The translations under genes and the position numbers were made by a program. Source: JBMDXB01 sp048594975 (GTDB taxonomy: Bacteria > Acidobacteriota > Vicinamibacteria > Vicinamibacterales > 2-12-FULL-66-21). Taken from it: DNA of 64,000 nt. The notes under the pieces are model-generated. The model was not told the origin of the DNA, ran no database searches, and saw only the letters and a list, made by a program, of their open reading frames with translations. Positions 1 through 10,004 of the stretch are shown piece by piece; the stretch's first letter is position 1; each line of letters begins with the position of its first letter. The stretch covers positions 62,001 through 126,000 of the forward strand of contig JBMDXQ010000067.1 of NCBI GenBank assembly GCA_048594975.1. Reading direction: 5' to 3'.

Positions 1-1
1 G

Positions 2-1267
2 CTGTCGGCGCGCGAGCGCGGCCGCCTCGTCAGCCGGCTGGCCGACCGGCTGATGGAGCACGTCGACGAGGTGGCACGGCTGGAGACGCTGCACAACGGC
101 AAGCCGATCGCCGAGTCCCGGCACGTCGAGGTGCCGATGGCGGCGGAGTGCTTCGAGTACTACGCGGGCTGGGCCGACAAGGTCATGGGCGAGACGATTC
201 CCGTCAAGGGCAATCACCTCACCTACACGCTCCGCGAGCCGATCGGCGTGGTTGCCGCGATCGTGCCGTGGAACTTCCCGCTGCTGCTCGCGGCGTGGAA
301 GGTCGCGCCGGCGCTGGCCTGCGGCAATACCGTCATCCTCAAGCCGGCGAGCCAGACACCGCTCACCGCCCTGGCGCTCGGCGCGATCGCGGTCGACGTC
401 GGGCTGCCGCCGGGCGTGCTGAACGTCCTCACCGGTCCAGGCGCGCAGCTCGGCCAGGCGATCGTCGAGCATCCCGGAATCGACAAGATCGCCTTCACCG
501 GCGACACCACGACCGGCAAGGCAATCATGCGCAGCGCCGCCGACACGTTGAAGCGGATCACGCTGGAGCTGGGCGGCAAGTCGCCGAACGTCGTGCTGTC
601 CGACGCCGACATGGACGCCGCCATCCGCGGCGCCACGATCGGCATCTTCTACGGGAAGGGCGAGGTCTGCGCCGCGGGCTCGCGCCTGCTGGTGGATCGG
701 AGCATCCAGGCGGAGTTCATCGACCGGCTCGCCGCGCGCGTGAGGAAGATGGTGCCCGGCGACCCGCTGGATCCGAAGACGCGCTTCGGCGCCCTCGCCT
801 CGAAAAAGCAGCTGGAGACGGTCACGCGCTACGTCGAGTCGGCGACGCAGGAGGGCGCCACGCTCGTCGCCGGCGGTGCGCGGGCCGACATTGGCACGGG
901 CAAGGGCTACTTCTTCCAGCCGACGGTCTTCGCGGACGTGAAGCCGGAGATGACGATCTCGCGCGAGGAGATCTTCGGGCCGGTGCTCGCCGCCATCGAG
1001 TTCGCCGACCTGGACGAGGCGATTGCCCGCGCCAACGACTCGCCCTACGGCCTGGCCGCCGGCGTCTGGACGCGCGACATCAAGAAGGCGCATTACCTCG
1101 CGCGAAAGCTCCAGGCAGGGACGGTCTGGGTGAACACCTACAACGTGTACGACACGGCGGCGCCGTTCGGCGGCTACAAGCAGAGCGGCTTCGGCCGCGA
1201 GATGAGCGCCCACGCCATCGAGCATTACACCCAGGTCAAGAGCGTCTGGGTTGACCTGAACATGTAA
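2..1267 (+). CDS. Aldehyde dehydrogenase (NAD(P)-dependent), 5' end outside window
   Basis: Oxidises an aldehyde to the carboxylate in the cytoplasm. About 421 codons are visible against about 490 for the family, so the N-terminus lies left of the window; the frame is open from base 2 and the ATG at 53 is internal. Family motifs are clear: VPWNFP in the nucleotide-binding fold, LELGGKSPN with the general-base Glu (codon at 566), the catalytic Cys in GEVCAAGSR (codon at 668), EEIFGPV, and the C-terminal FGGYKQSGFGRE. The sequence is closest to the betaine-aldehyde/aminomuconate-semialdehyde branch, but the substrate cannot be read from it. It is followed 27 bases later by a kynureninase-like gene and then an acyl-CoA dehydrogenase gene on the same strand, so a small catabolic operon is likely. 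Confidence 0.93.
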   Translation: MSARERGRLVSRLADRLMEHVDEVARLETLHNGKPIAESRHVEVPMAAECFEYYAGWADKVMGETIPVKGNHLTYTLREPIGVVAAIVPWNFPLLLAAWKVAPALACGNTVILKPASQTPLTALALGAIAVDVGLPPGVLNVLTGPGAQLGQAIVEHPGIDKIAFTGDTTTGKAIMRSAADTLKRITLELGGKSPNVVLSDADMDAAIRGATIGIFYGKGEVCAAGSRLLVDRSIQAEFIDRLAARVRKMVPGDPLDPKTRFGALASKKQLETVTRYVESATQEGATLVAGGARADIGTGKGYFFQPTVFADVKPEMTISREEIFGPVLAAIEFADLDEAIARANDSPYGLAAGVWTRDIKKAHYLARKLQAGTVWVNTYNVYDTAAPFGGYKQSGFGREMSAHAIEHYTQVKSVWVDLNM

Positions 1268-1294
1268 TTGCGGATTGTCGAGTGTGGATCCGCA

Positions 1295-2455
<1,161 letters not shown>

Positions 2456-2498
2456 AGTCCCGGCGGCTTCCGTCGTCAGCCCGGCCTCGAACCACAGC

Positions 2499-3353
2499 AT
2501 GACCATCACCTCCATTGCGGTCCTCGGTGCCGGCACGATGGGCCACGGCATCGCGCACGCCGCGATTGCCGCCGGCTACGAGACGAGCCTGTACGACGTG
2601 TCGGCAGACGCGCTGGCCAGGGGCGTCGACGCGATCCAGGCGATTGCCGTGAAGGGCGTCGAGCTCGGCAAGATGACGCCTGCGGACGCGGACGCGCTGA
2701 TGAAGCGGCTGCACACGACGACGGCGATCGACCGCGCGGTCGGCGGCGCCGATGTCGTCATCGAAGCGGCACCCGAACGCATCGATGTCAAGATCGGGCT
2801 GATCGCGGAAATTGACCGGCTCGCGCCGCCACACGCCGTGATCGCCACCAACACCTCTGCGCTCAGCATCACCGAGATGGCCGGCGCGACCCGGCGCTCC
2901 GCGCAGGTCGCCGGCATGCACTTCTTCAACCCCGTGCACAAGATGAAGCTCGTCGAGATCGTTCGCGCCCTGGAGAGCTCGCCGGCGACGCTGCAGACGA
3001 TCGAGGACGTCGCCAGGCGGATGGGCAAGGAGACGGTGCTGGTGCGGGAGTCGCCGGGGTTCATCACGACGCGGGTGAATGCCAGCATCGGCAACGAGGC
3101 GTTCTACCTGCTCATGGAAGGCGTGGCCTCCGCGCGCGACATCGACAAGGCGCTCAGGCTCGGGCTCCACCACCCCATGGGGCCATTCGAGCTGGTCGAT
3201 CTGGTTGGGCTCGACACGCGCCTGAGCATCCTCGAGTACCTGCATCGGAGCCTGGGCGAGAAGTACCGTCCGTGCCCGCTGCTCGTCCAGTACGTCAAGG
3301 CGGGCCGCCTGGGAAGGAAGGTCGGGCGCGGTGTCTACGAGTATCCGGGTTGA
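2499..3353 (+). CDS. 3-hydroxyacyl-CoA (3-hydroxybutyryl-CoA) dehydrogenase
   Basis: A soluble NAD-dependent oxidoreductase of 284 residues, the usual size of the stand-alone Hbd/FadB2/PaaH family. It interconverts 3-hydroxyacyl-CoA and 3-oxoacyl-CoA. The dinucleotide motif GAGTMGHGIA is at residues 8-17, the active-site region GMHFFNPVHKMKLVEI carries the catalytic His and Glu, and GFITTRVNA carries the conserved Asn. The C-terminal helical dimerisation domain includes HHPMGPFELVDLVGLD. The start at 2499 (TITSIAVLGAG) is the natural one; an upstream in-frame ATG at 2352 overlaps the previous gene and gives non-homologous residues. It is the last gene of the rightward group and converges on the lipoprotein pseudogene. 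Confidence 0.95.
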   Translation: MTITSIAVLGAGTMGHGIAHAAIAAGYETSLYDVSADALARGVDAIQAIAVKGVELGKMTPADADALMKRLHTTTAIDRAVGGADVVIEAAPERIDVKIGLIAEIDRLAPPHAVIATNTSALSITEMAGATRRSAQVAGMHFFNPVHKMKLVEIVRALESSPATLQTIEDVARRMGKETVLVRESPGFITTRVNASIGNEAFYLLMEGVASARDIDKALRLGLHHPMGPFELVDLVGLDTRLSILEYLHRSLGEKYRPCPLLVQYVKAGRLGRKVGRGVYEYPG

Positions 3354-3399
3354 GCTGCTGGTGAAAGACCGGCCGCAGGCGGTCGCTGCGCGGGTCGGG

Positions 3400-3789
3400 T
3401 ATTCCACTCCCCCTGATGATGATTATGCGGCCCCGCAGCGCGGCGTCGGTCGGCCGATCGTAATCGTGGGAGCCGCAGGTGCGGACCGTGTTCAGATTGG
3501 CCGTCTCCCGGCTCTGACCCGGGCTCAGCACGCCGACGGCGTTGACCTCGGGGCAGTCGGGTGTGATCGGGATGGGGATCGATCCCATGGCATGCCGCGT
3601 GCCGTCGTTTATTCACGAACCGCACGCGGCTGCCCGGCGCGACGGCCATCTCCCTGGAGCTGACGCCCGACGCCGTGATGGTGAATGTCGCGCCGCCCGT
3701 CTGCGGGTGTGCCGCGGGTGACGTGCCGTGCCGCCGCCTCCGCAGACCGCCACGCCCGGGCACAGCGCAGGCAGCAGTCCCCTGGTCAC
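3400..3789 (-). pseudogene. Frameshifted cupredoxin-like lipoprotein, paralogue of the next gene
   Basis: Three consecutive pieces in two frames together align with the intact gene at 3902-4339. A GTG at 3789 opens a lipoprotein-like leader (LLPALCPGVAVCGGGG). The frame then shifts to give ATFTITASG...RVRFVN and DPHPDHT. After one extra base near 3575 it returns to the first frame for DCPEVNAVGVLSPGQS and TVRTCGSHDYD. Spacing between the shared VN/TN and DPHP motifs is ten residues in both copies, so homology is solid. The two net-compensating shifts mean no continuous product. Either the copy is decaying or the assembly has two indels here. The 3' end is uncertain because the tail frame runs to a stop at 3295, inside the convergent dehydrogenase. 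Confidence 0.75.
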
Positions 3790-3901
3790 GCGCCCAGTCT
3801 AATCGCTGCGGCCGCAGCTGCCTCTGCGGGCGGATCACCGTGCCCTGCGGGCTGCGGTGGTCGGATCGCCGTGGTCTCGTGGACGCCGCACGATCGGAAC
3901 C

Positions 3902-4339
3902 TCACTGGATCCGTATCGTGCCCTTGAGGGTGGCATCGTCGGGGAAATCGTGATCGTGGAAGCCGCACGTGCGCGCCGTCGTGAACGCTGCCGTCTGCTT
4001 CGTTTGGCCCGGTCCGAGCACGTTGATCGAATTGAGCGGCTGACAGTCGGTATGCACCGGGTGCGGATCCGAGAAGATGTTGCGCTGCTGGTTGGTGCCG
4101 TTCGTGAACGTCACCGTCTGACCGACGCTGATCGTGACCTCCCGCGGGGCTGCCCCGCTCCCCCCGAAGGTAATCGTCGCGCCGCTCTGTCCGCCCTGTC
4201 CGCTCCCGCCAGACGACGGTCCCGTCGGCGTATTGCCGCCGCCGTCACTACCGCCTCCGCACGCCGCAACCGCGATCGCCGCCGCCAGCGAGACACCCAC
4301 GATCCCCGCGAGACTTGCCCTTGTCACCATGACCTCCAT
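3902..4339 (-). CDS. Cupredoxin-like lipoprotein
   Basis: A 145-residue secreted lipoprotein. A hydrophobic leader ends in the lipobox AVAAC (Cys27), followed by a Gly/Ser/Pro linker and a roughly 90-residue beta-rich domain of the plastocyanin/cupredoxin type. The domain has VTFTN, then SDPHPVHTDC, then RTCGFHDHD, giving His and Cys positions that could bind a metal; I see no clear axial Met, so a classical type-1 copper site is not certain. The start is ambiguous among ATG 4339, ATG 4330 and GTG 4327. The GTG has the best spacing from GGAGG and matches the GTG of the degenerate paralogue. It is separated from the two-component operon upstream by a 16-bp inverted repeat. Confidence 0.75.
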   Translation of the reverse strand: MEVMVTRASLAGIVGVSLAAAIAVAACGGGSDGGGNTPTGPSSGGSGQGGQSGATITFGGSGAAPREVTISVGQTVTFTNGTNQQRNIFSDPHPVHTDCQPLNSINVLGPGQTKQTAAFTTARTCGFHDHDFPDDATLKGTIRIQ

Positions 4340-4469
4340 TCCGCCTCCGTGCCCGGGACGGACTCCCCCTCGAGGAGACCTTCCGCGAGATGGTGATAGC
4401 GGTGAGGCAAGGGCAGTGCCGGGTACGAGGGCACGGAGACCGGGCCAGAGGTCGCGGAGGTCACGAACG

Positions 4470-4529
4470 CAGAGGCCACGGAGGCTGCAGGATCTATGGG
4501 ATTTGTCTGGGTGGCCTCCGTGGCCTCTG
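4470..4529. repeat. Perfect 16-bp inverted repeat of the CCACGGAGGCC family
   Basis: CAGAGGCCACGGAGGC at 4470-4485 is the exact reverse complement of GCCTCCGTGGCCTCTG at 4514-4529, with 28 bases between. Related degenerate words (GAGGGCACGGAG, GGTCGCGGAGGTCACG) extend the array left to about 4427 and right to about 4555. The right arm continues as GAGTTGA, and the same 22-base stretch recurs with one change at 26727-26748. It lies between the sigma-54 regulator stop and the lipoprotein start, so it could also fold as an RNA hairpin behind the two-component operon. No T-tract follows it. Confidence 0.8.
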
Positions 4530-4600
4530 AGTTGATTCCCCGAGCGTCTCCGTGCGCTCCCTTACGCGGGCCGAAACCTGTTACCGCCGGCGTAAGGAGA

Positions 4601-5962
4601 TCACTCGACGCGGTACTTGGCGAGGTAGTAGCTGAGCGCGCGCTGGCTGATGCCCATCGCCTGCGCGGCGTCCTTCTTCACGCCGCCGGCGCTCTCCAGC
4701 GCGCGCCGCACCGTCTCCTTCTCCGCCCACTCCAGGTTGCGGCGCAGGTTGAGTGACGGTAGCCCGGAGGCGGGCGACGTGGCGACGCCGAGCAGGCGGA
4801 CGACGCTCGGCCCGATGGTCGAGGACTGCGACAGCACGACGGCGCGCTCCACGGTGTTCTCGAGCTCGCGCACGTTGCCCGGCCAGTCCGCCGCCTGCAG
4901 CGCCTCGAGCACGCCGGGCTCCAGCCCGGTGATGCGCCTGCCGGCCCGCTGCGCGTGCTTCGCGACGAAGTGCTCGACCAGCGGCGGGATGTCCTCGGGC
5001 CGCTCGCGCAGCGGCGGGATGTGAATGGGGATCACGTTGAGCCGGTAGTAGAGGTCCTCGGTGAACCGGCCGTCGCTCACCATCTGCCGCAGATCGCGGT
5101 TGGTGGCGGCGATGACCCGCACGTCGACGCGCTCGGTACGCTCCGACCCGAGCGGCTCGAACTCGCGCTCCTGGAGCACGCGCAGCAGCTTGGCCTGCAG
5201 CGCCGGGCTCATCGTGCCGATCTCGTCGAGGAAGATCGAGCCGCCATCGGCGAGCGCGAACTTCCCCTTCTTGCTGGTGGCCGCGCCGGTGAACGCGCCG
5301 CGCACGTGGCCGAACAGCTCCGACTCCAGCAGCGTTTCCGGAATCGCCGCGCAGTTGACCTTGATGAGCGGCATCTCCCGCTGCGCGCTCCGGTAGTGAA
5401 TCGCCCTGGCGACCATCTCCTTGCCCGTGCCGGTCTCGCCGGTGATGAGCACGGTGCTCTTCGTCTGCGCGACCATCTCCGCCGTCTTGATGACCTCCTG
5501 CATGCGGCGGCTGCGCCCGACGATGCCGTCGTGATCGAAGTCGGCATCGCGCTCGCGAATCAGGTAGCGGTGCTGCGTCTTCAGCCGCTGGTGGTCGATC
5601 GCGCGGTGGACGACCACCAGCAGCTCGTCGATCTCGAACGGCTTCTGCAGATAGTCGAGCGCGCCCAGCTTCATCGCCTCAATCGCGCTCTCGATGGTGG
5701 CGTGCGCCGTCATCATCAGGATCTGCGGCCGATCGCCGGGCGCGCCGCTCACGACCAGCTCGCGGATCAGGTCGAGGCCGGTCAGCTCGGGCATCAGGTT
5801 GTCGACGACCAGCACGTCGAACAGCCGCTGCGAGAGCTGCCGCTGCGCCTCGCGGGGACTGGTGGTGGCGACCACGTCGTGGCCTTCGCCGCGCAGCGCC
5901 GCGGCCAGCGCGTTCAGGATCTTGGCTTCGTCGTCGACGAGGAGAATCGAGCCGGTGGCCAT
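4601..5962 (-). CDS. Sigma-54-dependent response regulator, NtrC family
   Basis: A 453-residue transcription activator with the standard three-part order. The receiver domain covers about 1-120, with the phospho-acceptor Asp54 in VLVVDNLMPE. The AAA+ domain covers about 140-385, with Walker A GETGTGKE, the sigma-54-contacting GAFTGA loop, and the Walker B region GSIFLDEIGTM. A Fis-type helix-turn-helix lies at the C-terminus (AAQAMGISQRALSYYLAKY). Phosphorylation should let it open sigma-54 promoters. Its start is nine bases past the stop of the sensor kinase gene, which makes the pair a two-component system. It is the last gene of a four-gene operon that begins with an outer-membrane barrel protein. 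The regulated promoters are not identifiable here. Confidence 0.95.
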   Translation of the reverse strand: MATGSILLVDDEAKILNALAAALRGEGHDVVATTSPREAQRQLSQRLFDVLVVDNLMPELTGLDLIRELVVSGAPGDRPQILMMTAHATIESAIEAMKLGALDYLQKPFEIDELLVVVHRAIDHQRLKTQHRYLIRERDADFDHDGIVGRSRRMQEVIKTAEMVAQTKSTVLITGETGTGKEMVARAIHYRSAQREMPLIKVNCAAIPETLLESELFGHVRGAFTGAATSKKGKFALADGGSIFLDEIGTMSPALQAKLLRVLQEREFEPLGSERTERVDVRVIAATNRDLRQMVSDGRFTEDLYYRLNVIPIHIPPLRERPEDIPPLVEHFVAKHAQRAGRRITGLEPGVLEALQAADWPGNVRELENTVERAVVLSQSSTIGPSVVRLLGVATSPASGLPSLNLRRNLEWAEKETVRRALESAGGVKKDAAQAMGISQRALSYYLAKYRVE

Positions 5963-5971
5963 AGCAACCCT

Positions 5972-7726
5972 CTAACCACCCAGCGGCGCCGGCAGTTCGA
6001 TGCGCACGTCGGTCCACTCACCCGGGCGGCTGGCGACGGCGATCGTGCCGCCCAGCCCTTCGATGATATTCCGTGAGATTGCCAACCCGAGGCCGGTGCC
6101 GGTCCGTCGCGTCGTGAAGTACGGGTCGAAGACGCGCGGCAGGTCCTCGGGCGGGATGCCGGCGCCGGCATCGTGCACCGCCACGACGACGCGGCCGGCC
6201 TGACCGCGGCGCGTGGTCACGCGGATCGGAGCACCGTTCAACGCCGCCTCGGGCCGCGCCGCCACCGCGTGCCGGGCGTTGGCCAGCACGTTGACGAGCA
6301 CCTGACGGAGGCGCTCGCCGTCGCTGACGATCGGTGGCAGACCGCGATCCAGGTCGAGGGCGACGCCCGCGTCCTGCTGGCCCCCGGCGCTCGCCCGTAC
6401 CGCGTCCTCGCAGAGCGCGTTGAGATCCACCGCCGCGAGGTCGAACTTGATCGGCCGGGCGAAGTCCAGCACCTCGGTGACGATACGGTTCAACCGGGCG
6501 ATTTCCTCGTCGATGTCGGCAACCGCGGCATGCATCTCCTCCGGGGTGAGATGCCCGCGCCGCAGCGGACGGAGTGCCGCCTTGATGATCATCAGCGGGT
6601 TGCGGATCTCGTGCGCCACCACCGTGGACAGCCGGCCGAGCGACGAGAGGCGCTCGCGCTGCGCCGCCTCGCGCTGGAACCGGGCAATCGAGTCGGTCAT
6701 GGTGTTGAAGGTCGTCGCGAGCAGCCGCGCATCCTCGTCGTCCCAGCGGGTGCCGGCCGGCGGAATGCGGCGGGTGAGGTCGCCCGTGGCCGCCATCTCG
6801 CGCATCGCCGCGGTCACGGCGCCGAGCGGCCGCGTGACCGTCCTCGCGATCACGTAACTCACCAGCGTGGCGGCCAGCACGGCGAGCAGCGCGATGACCG
6901 CAAGAGTCCGGTGCAGCGCCGAGAGGAACAACAGACGCTCGGTTCGCGACCGCAGCAGGATGGCGCGGGCCGCGTGCTCGGGATCCGCGGACGCCAGCGT
7001 CCGGGTCGCGGCGATGTACTCGTTGCCGGCGAGCCAGACGCTCGGCGTCAGCCCATCGCGCCCGAGCAGCGGCGTCAGCGAGGTCCACAGCTCCCGCGGC
7101 AGCGTCGAGGCGTGGATGCGGCCGTCCATCGCGAAGGCGATCTCACTGTTGGTGAGCGCCTTGAACCGTGCCGCGGCGCGCGTGTCGAGCGCAAACCCGA
7201 CGATGAGCGTGCCGAGCAGCTGCGGCAGCTGCGGATCGATCCAGATGGGGACCGACACCAGCTGCAGGATCCCGCCCTCGTGCGGCAGGAACAGCGCAGT
7301 CTCGCGGCCACGCGGAGCGCCGCGAATCGTCGCCAGCGCCTCCGGCGAGAGGCGCCCGATGGCCTCGTCGGTGATGTCGGCGAGGAAGTCGCCCGCCGGG
7401 TTCAGCACCAGCAGCAGATCGGCACCGAGCTGCTTCCGGTAGTCCTCTGCCAGCGGGCGCACCGTCGGCGCATGGTTCTCCCCGACGGCGGCCTTCAACT
7501 TCGGCAGGTCGGCTACGAGCCGGGCTTCCCGGCTGAAATGATCGAACAGCAGGCCGCGGTACTCCTCGACCAGGCGGCCCGCTTCCTCGACCCCGCGCGT
7601 CAGCTCCTGTTCCGCCGGCTCGGTCACCGCGACGTTGACGTTGTAGATCGCCACGGCGATCGCCAGCACCGCCAGCGCCGCGCTCGCGAAGAAGATCCGG
7701 TTGGTGAGCGACGAGAACGGCCTCAT
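5972..7726 (-). CDS. Membrane sensor histidine kinase, cognate of the NtrC-type regulator
   Basis: A 584-residue kinase. A membrane segment at about 10-30 is followed by an extracytoplasmic sensor region of about 230 residues and a second membrane segment at about 270-293. Then come HAMP, a dimerisation helix with the phosphorylated His in VVAHEIRNPL, and a HATPase_c domain with NVLANARHAV (N box), DAGAGIPPEDL and FTTRRTGTGLGLAI (G boxes). This is the layout of kinases paired with NtrC-type regulators. The start codon overlaps the last four bases of the preceding cupredoxin-like gene and the stop is nine bases before the regulator, indicating translational coupling. What the sensor domain detects is unknown; the upstream copper-protein-like gene suggests a metal or redox signal, by context only. 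Confidence 0.94.
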   Translation of the reverse strand: MRPFSSLTNRIFFASAALAVLAIAVAIYNVNVAVTEPAEQELTRGVEEAGRLVEEYRGLLFDHFSREARLVADLPKLKAAVGENHAPTVRPLAEDYRKQLGADLLLVLNPAGDFLADITDEAIGRLSPEALATIRGAPRGRETALFLPHEGGILQLVSVPIWIDPQLPQLLGTLIVGFALDTRAAARFKALTNSEIAFAMDGRIHASTLPRELWTSLTPLLGRDGLTPSVWLAGNEYIAATRTLASADPEHAARAILLRSRTERLLFLSALHRTLAVIALLAVLAATLVSYVIARTVTRPLGAVTAAMREMAATGDLTRRIPPAGTRWDDEDARLLATTFNTMTDSIARFQREAAQRERLSSLGRLSTVVAHEIRNPLMIIKAALRPLRRGHLTPEEMHAAVADIDEEIARLNRIVTEVLDFARPIKFDLAAVDLNALCEDAVRASAGGQQDAGVALDLDRGLPPIVSDGERLRQVLVNVLANARHAVAARPEAALNGAPIRVTTRRGQAGRVVVAVHDAGAGIPPEDLPRVFDPYFTTRRTGTGLGLAISRNIIEGLGGTIAVASRPGEWTDVRIELPAPLGG

Positions 7727-8394
7727 CGGCGCTCGAGGACGAAGTTGGCCTCGACGTCGCCCCCCGACTCCGGCACGACGACGCGCCGCGTCGCCTGGGG
7801 CACGGACTCGTTCCAGGCGACGAGCGTGTACGACCCGGGCGGGACGTTGTCGATGCGGTAGCGGGCGTCGTCGTCGGTGACCGCGAAGAAGCGGTGCGCG
7901 AACACGAGAATGAACGCGCTCATATGCGAGTGGATCTCGCAGAACACCCGCACGATCCCGGGGCGATCGAACCGTACCGACTTGGCGCGTCCGGCCGGAT
8001 AGCGTCCGAGGTCGAACGAGCGGGCACGCGACAGCGAGAACACGTTGTGGTACACGCGATCGCTGTTGGGGAAGTCGACGGTCGTGCCGGCGACGATCGC
8101 GAGCACGTGCGGGACGAAGCTCTCGTTCCGCTGGTCCATCTTCGGCCGGACGTCGTCGCGCTGCTCGAACGCGGCGCGCGGCGCCGTCTCGAGGTAGACG
8201 ACGCTCGGCCGCCGATCGCCCGGCTCGGGCGCCGAGGCCATCGCCAGATCGCCGGCGTTCGGTCGCGGGACGACGGGGGGCGGCGGATGACGCAGCTCGA
8301 CCCGTCCGCGAATCGTGCCGGTGGCGGCGCCGCGAGTCGGCGCCGAGGCCGCCGCGATCGCAAGCGCCAGGACGAGGGGGACAAACGGTGTCAT
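7723..8394 (-). CDS. Periplasmic cupredoxin-like protein with a C-terminal beta-sandwich
   Basis: A 223-residue exported protein with a signal peptide at about 1-24. Its middle holds a credible type-1 copper site: His116 in VYHNVFS, then Cys152, His155 and Met158 in FCEIHSHM, the C-x2-H-x2-M loop of amicyanin-like proteins. The last 55 residues (YRIDNVPPGSYTLVAWNE) look like a carboxypeptidase-regulatory beta-sandwich. It starts four bases after the stop of the barrel gene and overlaps the kinase gene by four bases. Electron transfer or ligand sensing for the kinase are both possible. Copper binding is inferred from ligand spacing only. Confidence 0.8.
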   Translation of the reverse strand: MTPFVPLVLALAIAAASAPTRGAATGTIRGRVELRHPPPPVVPRPNAGDLAMASAPEPGDRRPSVVYLETAPRAAFEQRDDVRPKMDQRNESFVPHVLAIVAGTTVDFPNSDRVYHNVFSLSRARSFDLGRYPAGRAKSVRFDRPGIVRVFCEIHSHMSAFILVFAHRFFAVTDDDARYRIDNVPPGSYTLVAWNESVPQATRRVVVPESGGDVEANFVLERR

Positions 8395-8398
8395 CGCA

Positions 8399-9643
8399 TC
8401 AGAACCAGTAGGTCAGCTGGGCCGCCACGTAGGTGCGCTGCCGCACGCGACCGCCGTCCCGGTCGTTCCGCTGGATCGTCAGCCGCGCGACGAGGTTGCG
8501 CTGCAGGTAGCAGCCGACGGCACCTTCGAGCCGGATCACGGGGGCGTCCCACGGGATCGGCCGGTCGGGCGAGAGGGTTTCCCCGGTGATTCTGGAGAAG
8601 CGGATCGCGTCGGCACGGGCGCCCACGAACGCGCGCGGGGTGAAGCGGTAGCGGCCTTCCAGCCAGCCACCGATCGCACGCACGGTGCGCGGCGACATCC
8701 CGGCGCCGATGAAGGGAAGATCCCATGCGGTCCAAATCGCCTCGCCCCGCAGCAGCCAGTGATCGCGCGAGTACTCCGCGTCGGCGCCGATCGCGCGCTG
8801 CACGTAGCTCGCTTCCGGCGCCAGCGCCGTGACCCGCTGCGAGAGCCAGGCGCCGCGCGCCGCCGACGCGCCGATCACGAGGCCGAAGAGCGGGCGAACG
8901 GCCACACGGGCCGAGAGCTGCTTGCCGCCGTTGTCGTCGTCGACGCGCGGGTTCGAGAGGGTGCCGTTGGTGACCGAGCCGACCAGTTCCGTCGGGCCGA
9001 CGCTCCACCGTGCCTGGACGCCGAAGTCCCATCGAAACGCCGAGATGAACGGCACTCCCGGACCGACCTCACGGCTGCCAATCGGATAGCTGACCTGCCA
9101 GCCGCGGCCGCGCATGCGGAGCAGATCGTCGGCGGAGGCGGGCACTGCGTCCGGACGGAGCGACGTCAGGTACTGGTAGGCGAGGGGATAGCCGATCACC
9201 GGGTTGTCGGCGCCGTACGCACGGCGTCCGAATGCTCCGAAGGACGGCGGAATGCGGCCGGCCTGCACGTCGAACTGGCGGGTGCGCCAGGGGCGCACGC
9301 GTACATAGGCCGCGTAGGGGCGCGGTCGGTCGAGGTCCTCCGACCGGACCTCGCCGACGAGGGCGAGGCGCTCGTACGGACGCCACGCGCCCGACAGGGC
9401 CAGCCGAAGCATGCGCAGCGCGTTGTGCTCGTAGTCGGTGTAGTTGAAGTAGGCGCTGTGATCGGGGGCGCCGATCGAGACGCTGATGTCGCCGCTCGCC
9501 ACGAGCCGTCCGTCGAACGCCTTGGCCGGGCCCGCCGGCAGCGTCTGGGCGGAAGCCGCGCTCGCGGCGCACATCGAGAGCAGCAGGAGGGCGCGGCACG
9601 CGGGAGTGGTGAGCGGCATACCGGGGATGGGCCGAAGCGGCAA
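8399..9643 (-). CDS. Outer-membrane beta-barrel (porin-like) protein
   Basis: A protein of up to 414 residues with a cleavable leader ending near ASAASAQ, followed by alternating amphipathic beta strands to a terminal aromatic (AAQLTYWF), as expected for an outer-membrane barrel. Strands such as RLVASGDISVSIG and GRYRFTPRAFVGARADAIRFS are typical. A more natural start may be the Met at residue 9 (base 9619), which leaves a conventional signal peptide. No family more precise than a generic porin or TonB-independent barrel is recognisable. It is the first gene of the operon with the cupredoxin-like protein, sensor kinase and sigma-54 regulator, and so may import or detect the same compound. Confidence 0.75.
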   Translation of the reverse strand: MPLRPIPGMPLTTPACRALLLLSMCAASAASAQTLPAGPAKAFDGRLVASGDISVSIGAPDHSAYFNYTDYEHNALRMLRLALSGAWRPYERLALVGEVRSEDLDRPRPYAAYVRVRPWRTRQFDVQAGRIPPSFGAFGRRAYGADNPVIGYPLAYQYLTSLRPDAVPASADDLLRMRGRGWQVSYPIGSREVGPGVPFISAFRWDFGVQARWSVGPTELVGSVTNGTLSNPRVDDDNGGKQLSARVAVRPLFGLVIGASAARGAWLSQRVTALAPEASYVQRAIGADAEYSRDHWLLRGEAIWTAWDLPFIGAGMSPRTVRAIGGWLEGRYRFTPRAFVGARADAIRFSRITGETLSPDRPIPWDAPVIRLEGAVGCYLQRNLVARLTIQRNDRDGGRVRQRTYVAAQLTYWF

Positions 9644-9735
9644 TTATAATCGGCTGGATCCGCCGGCCGTTCCGCAGCCGCGTGAACTACAGTAAGCTGT
9701 TCATATCCAAGGTCTTCGGCGTCTCAGGAGGAGGA

Positions 9736-9996
9736 GTGGCCTACATCATCTGCGAACCGTGCATCGGGACGAAGGATACGGCCTGCGTCGACGTCTGCCC
9801 GGTGGACTGCATCCACCCGAGAAAGGACGAGCCGGACTTCGAATCGGCGGAGATGCTCTACATCCACCCCGATGAGTGCATCGACTGCGGCGCGTGCGTG
9901 CCGGCGTGCCCGGTGGAAGCCATCTTCACGCTCGACGAGACGCCAGAGAAGTGGAAGAACTTCATCCCGGTCAATGCGCAGTACTATCAGAAGTAG
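9736..9996 (+). CDS. Ferredoxin with two iron-sulfur motifs
   Basis: An 86-residue soluble electron carrier. The N-terminal motif CEPCIGTKDTACVDVCPVDC resembles 7Fe ferredoxins of the Thermus/FdxA kind; the second, CIDCGACVPACP, is a classical 4Fe-4S motif. The GTG at 9736 is chosen because AGGAGG lies four bases upstream and the product begins VAYIICEPC, as in homologues; the ATG at 9682 would add 18 unrelated residues. It lies upstream of nuoB and nuoI, but a repeat element (10005-10209) separates them. It may donate electrons to or accept them from those subunits, which is inference. Confidence 0.93.
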   Translation: MAYIICEPCIGTKDTACVDVCPVDCIHPRKDEPDFESAEMLYIHPDECIDCGACVPACPVEAIFTLDETPEKWKNFIPVNAQYYQK

Positions 9997-10004
9997 CCGT
10001 GTCC

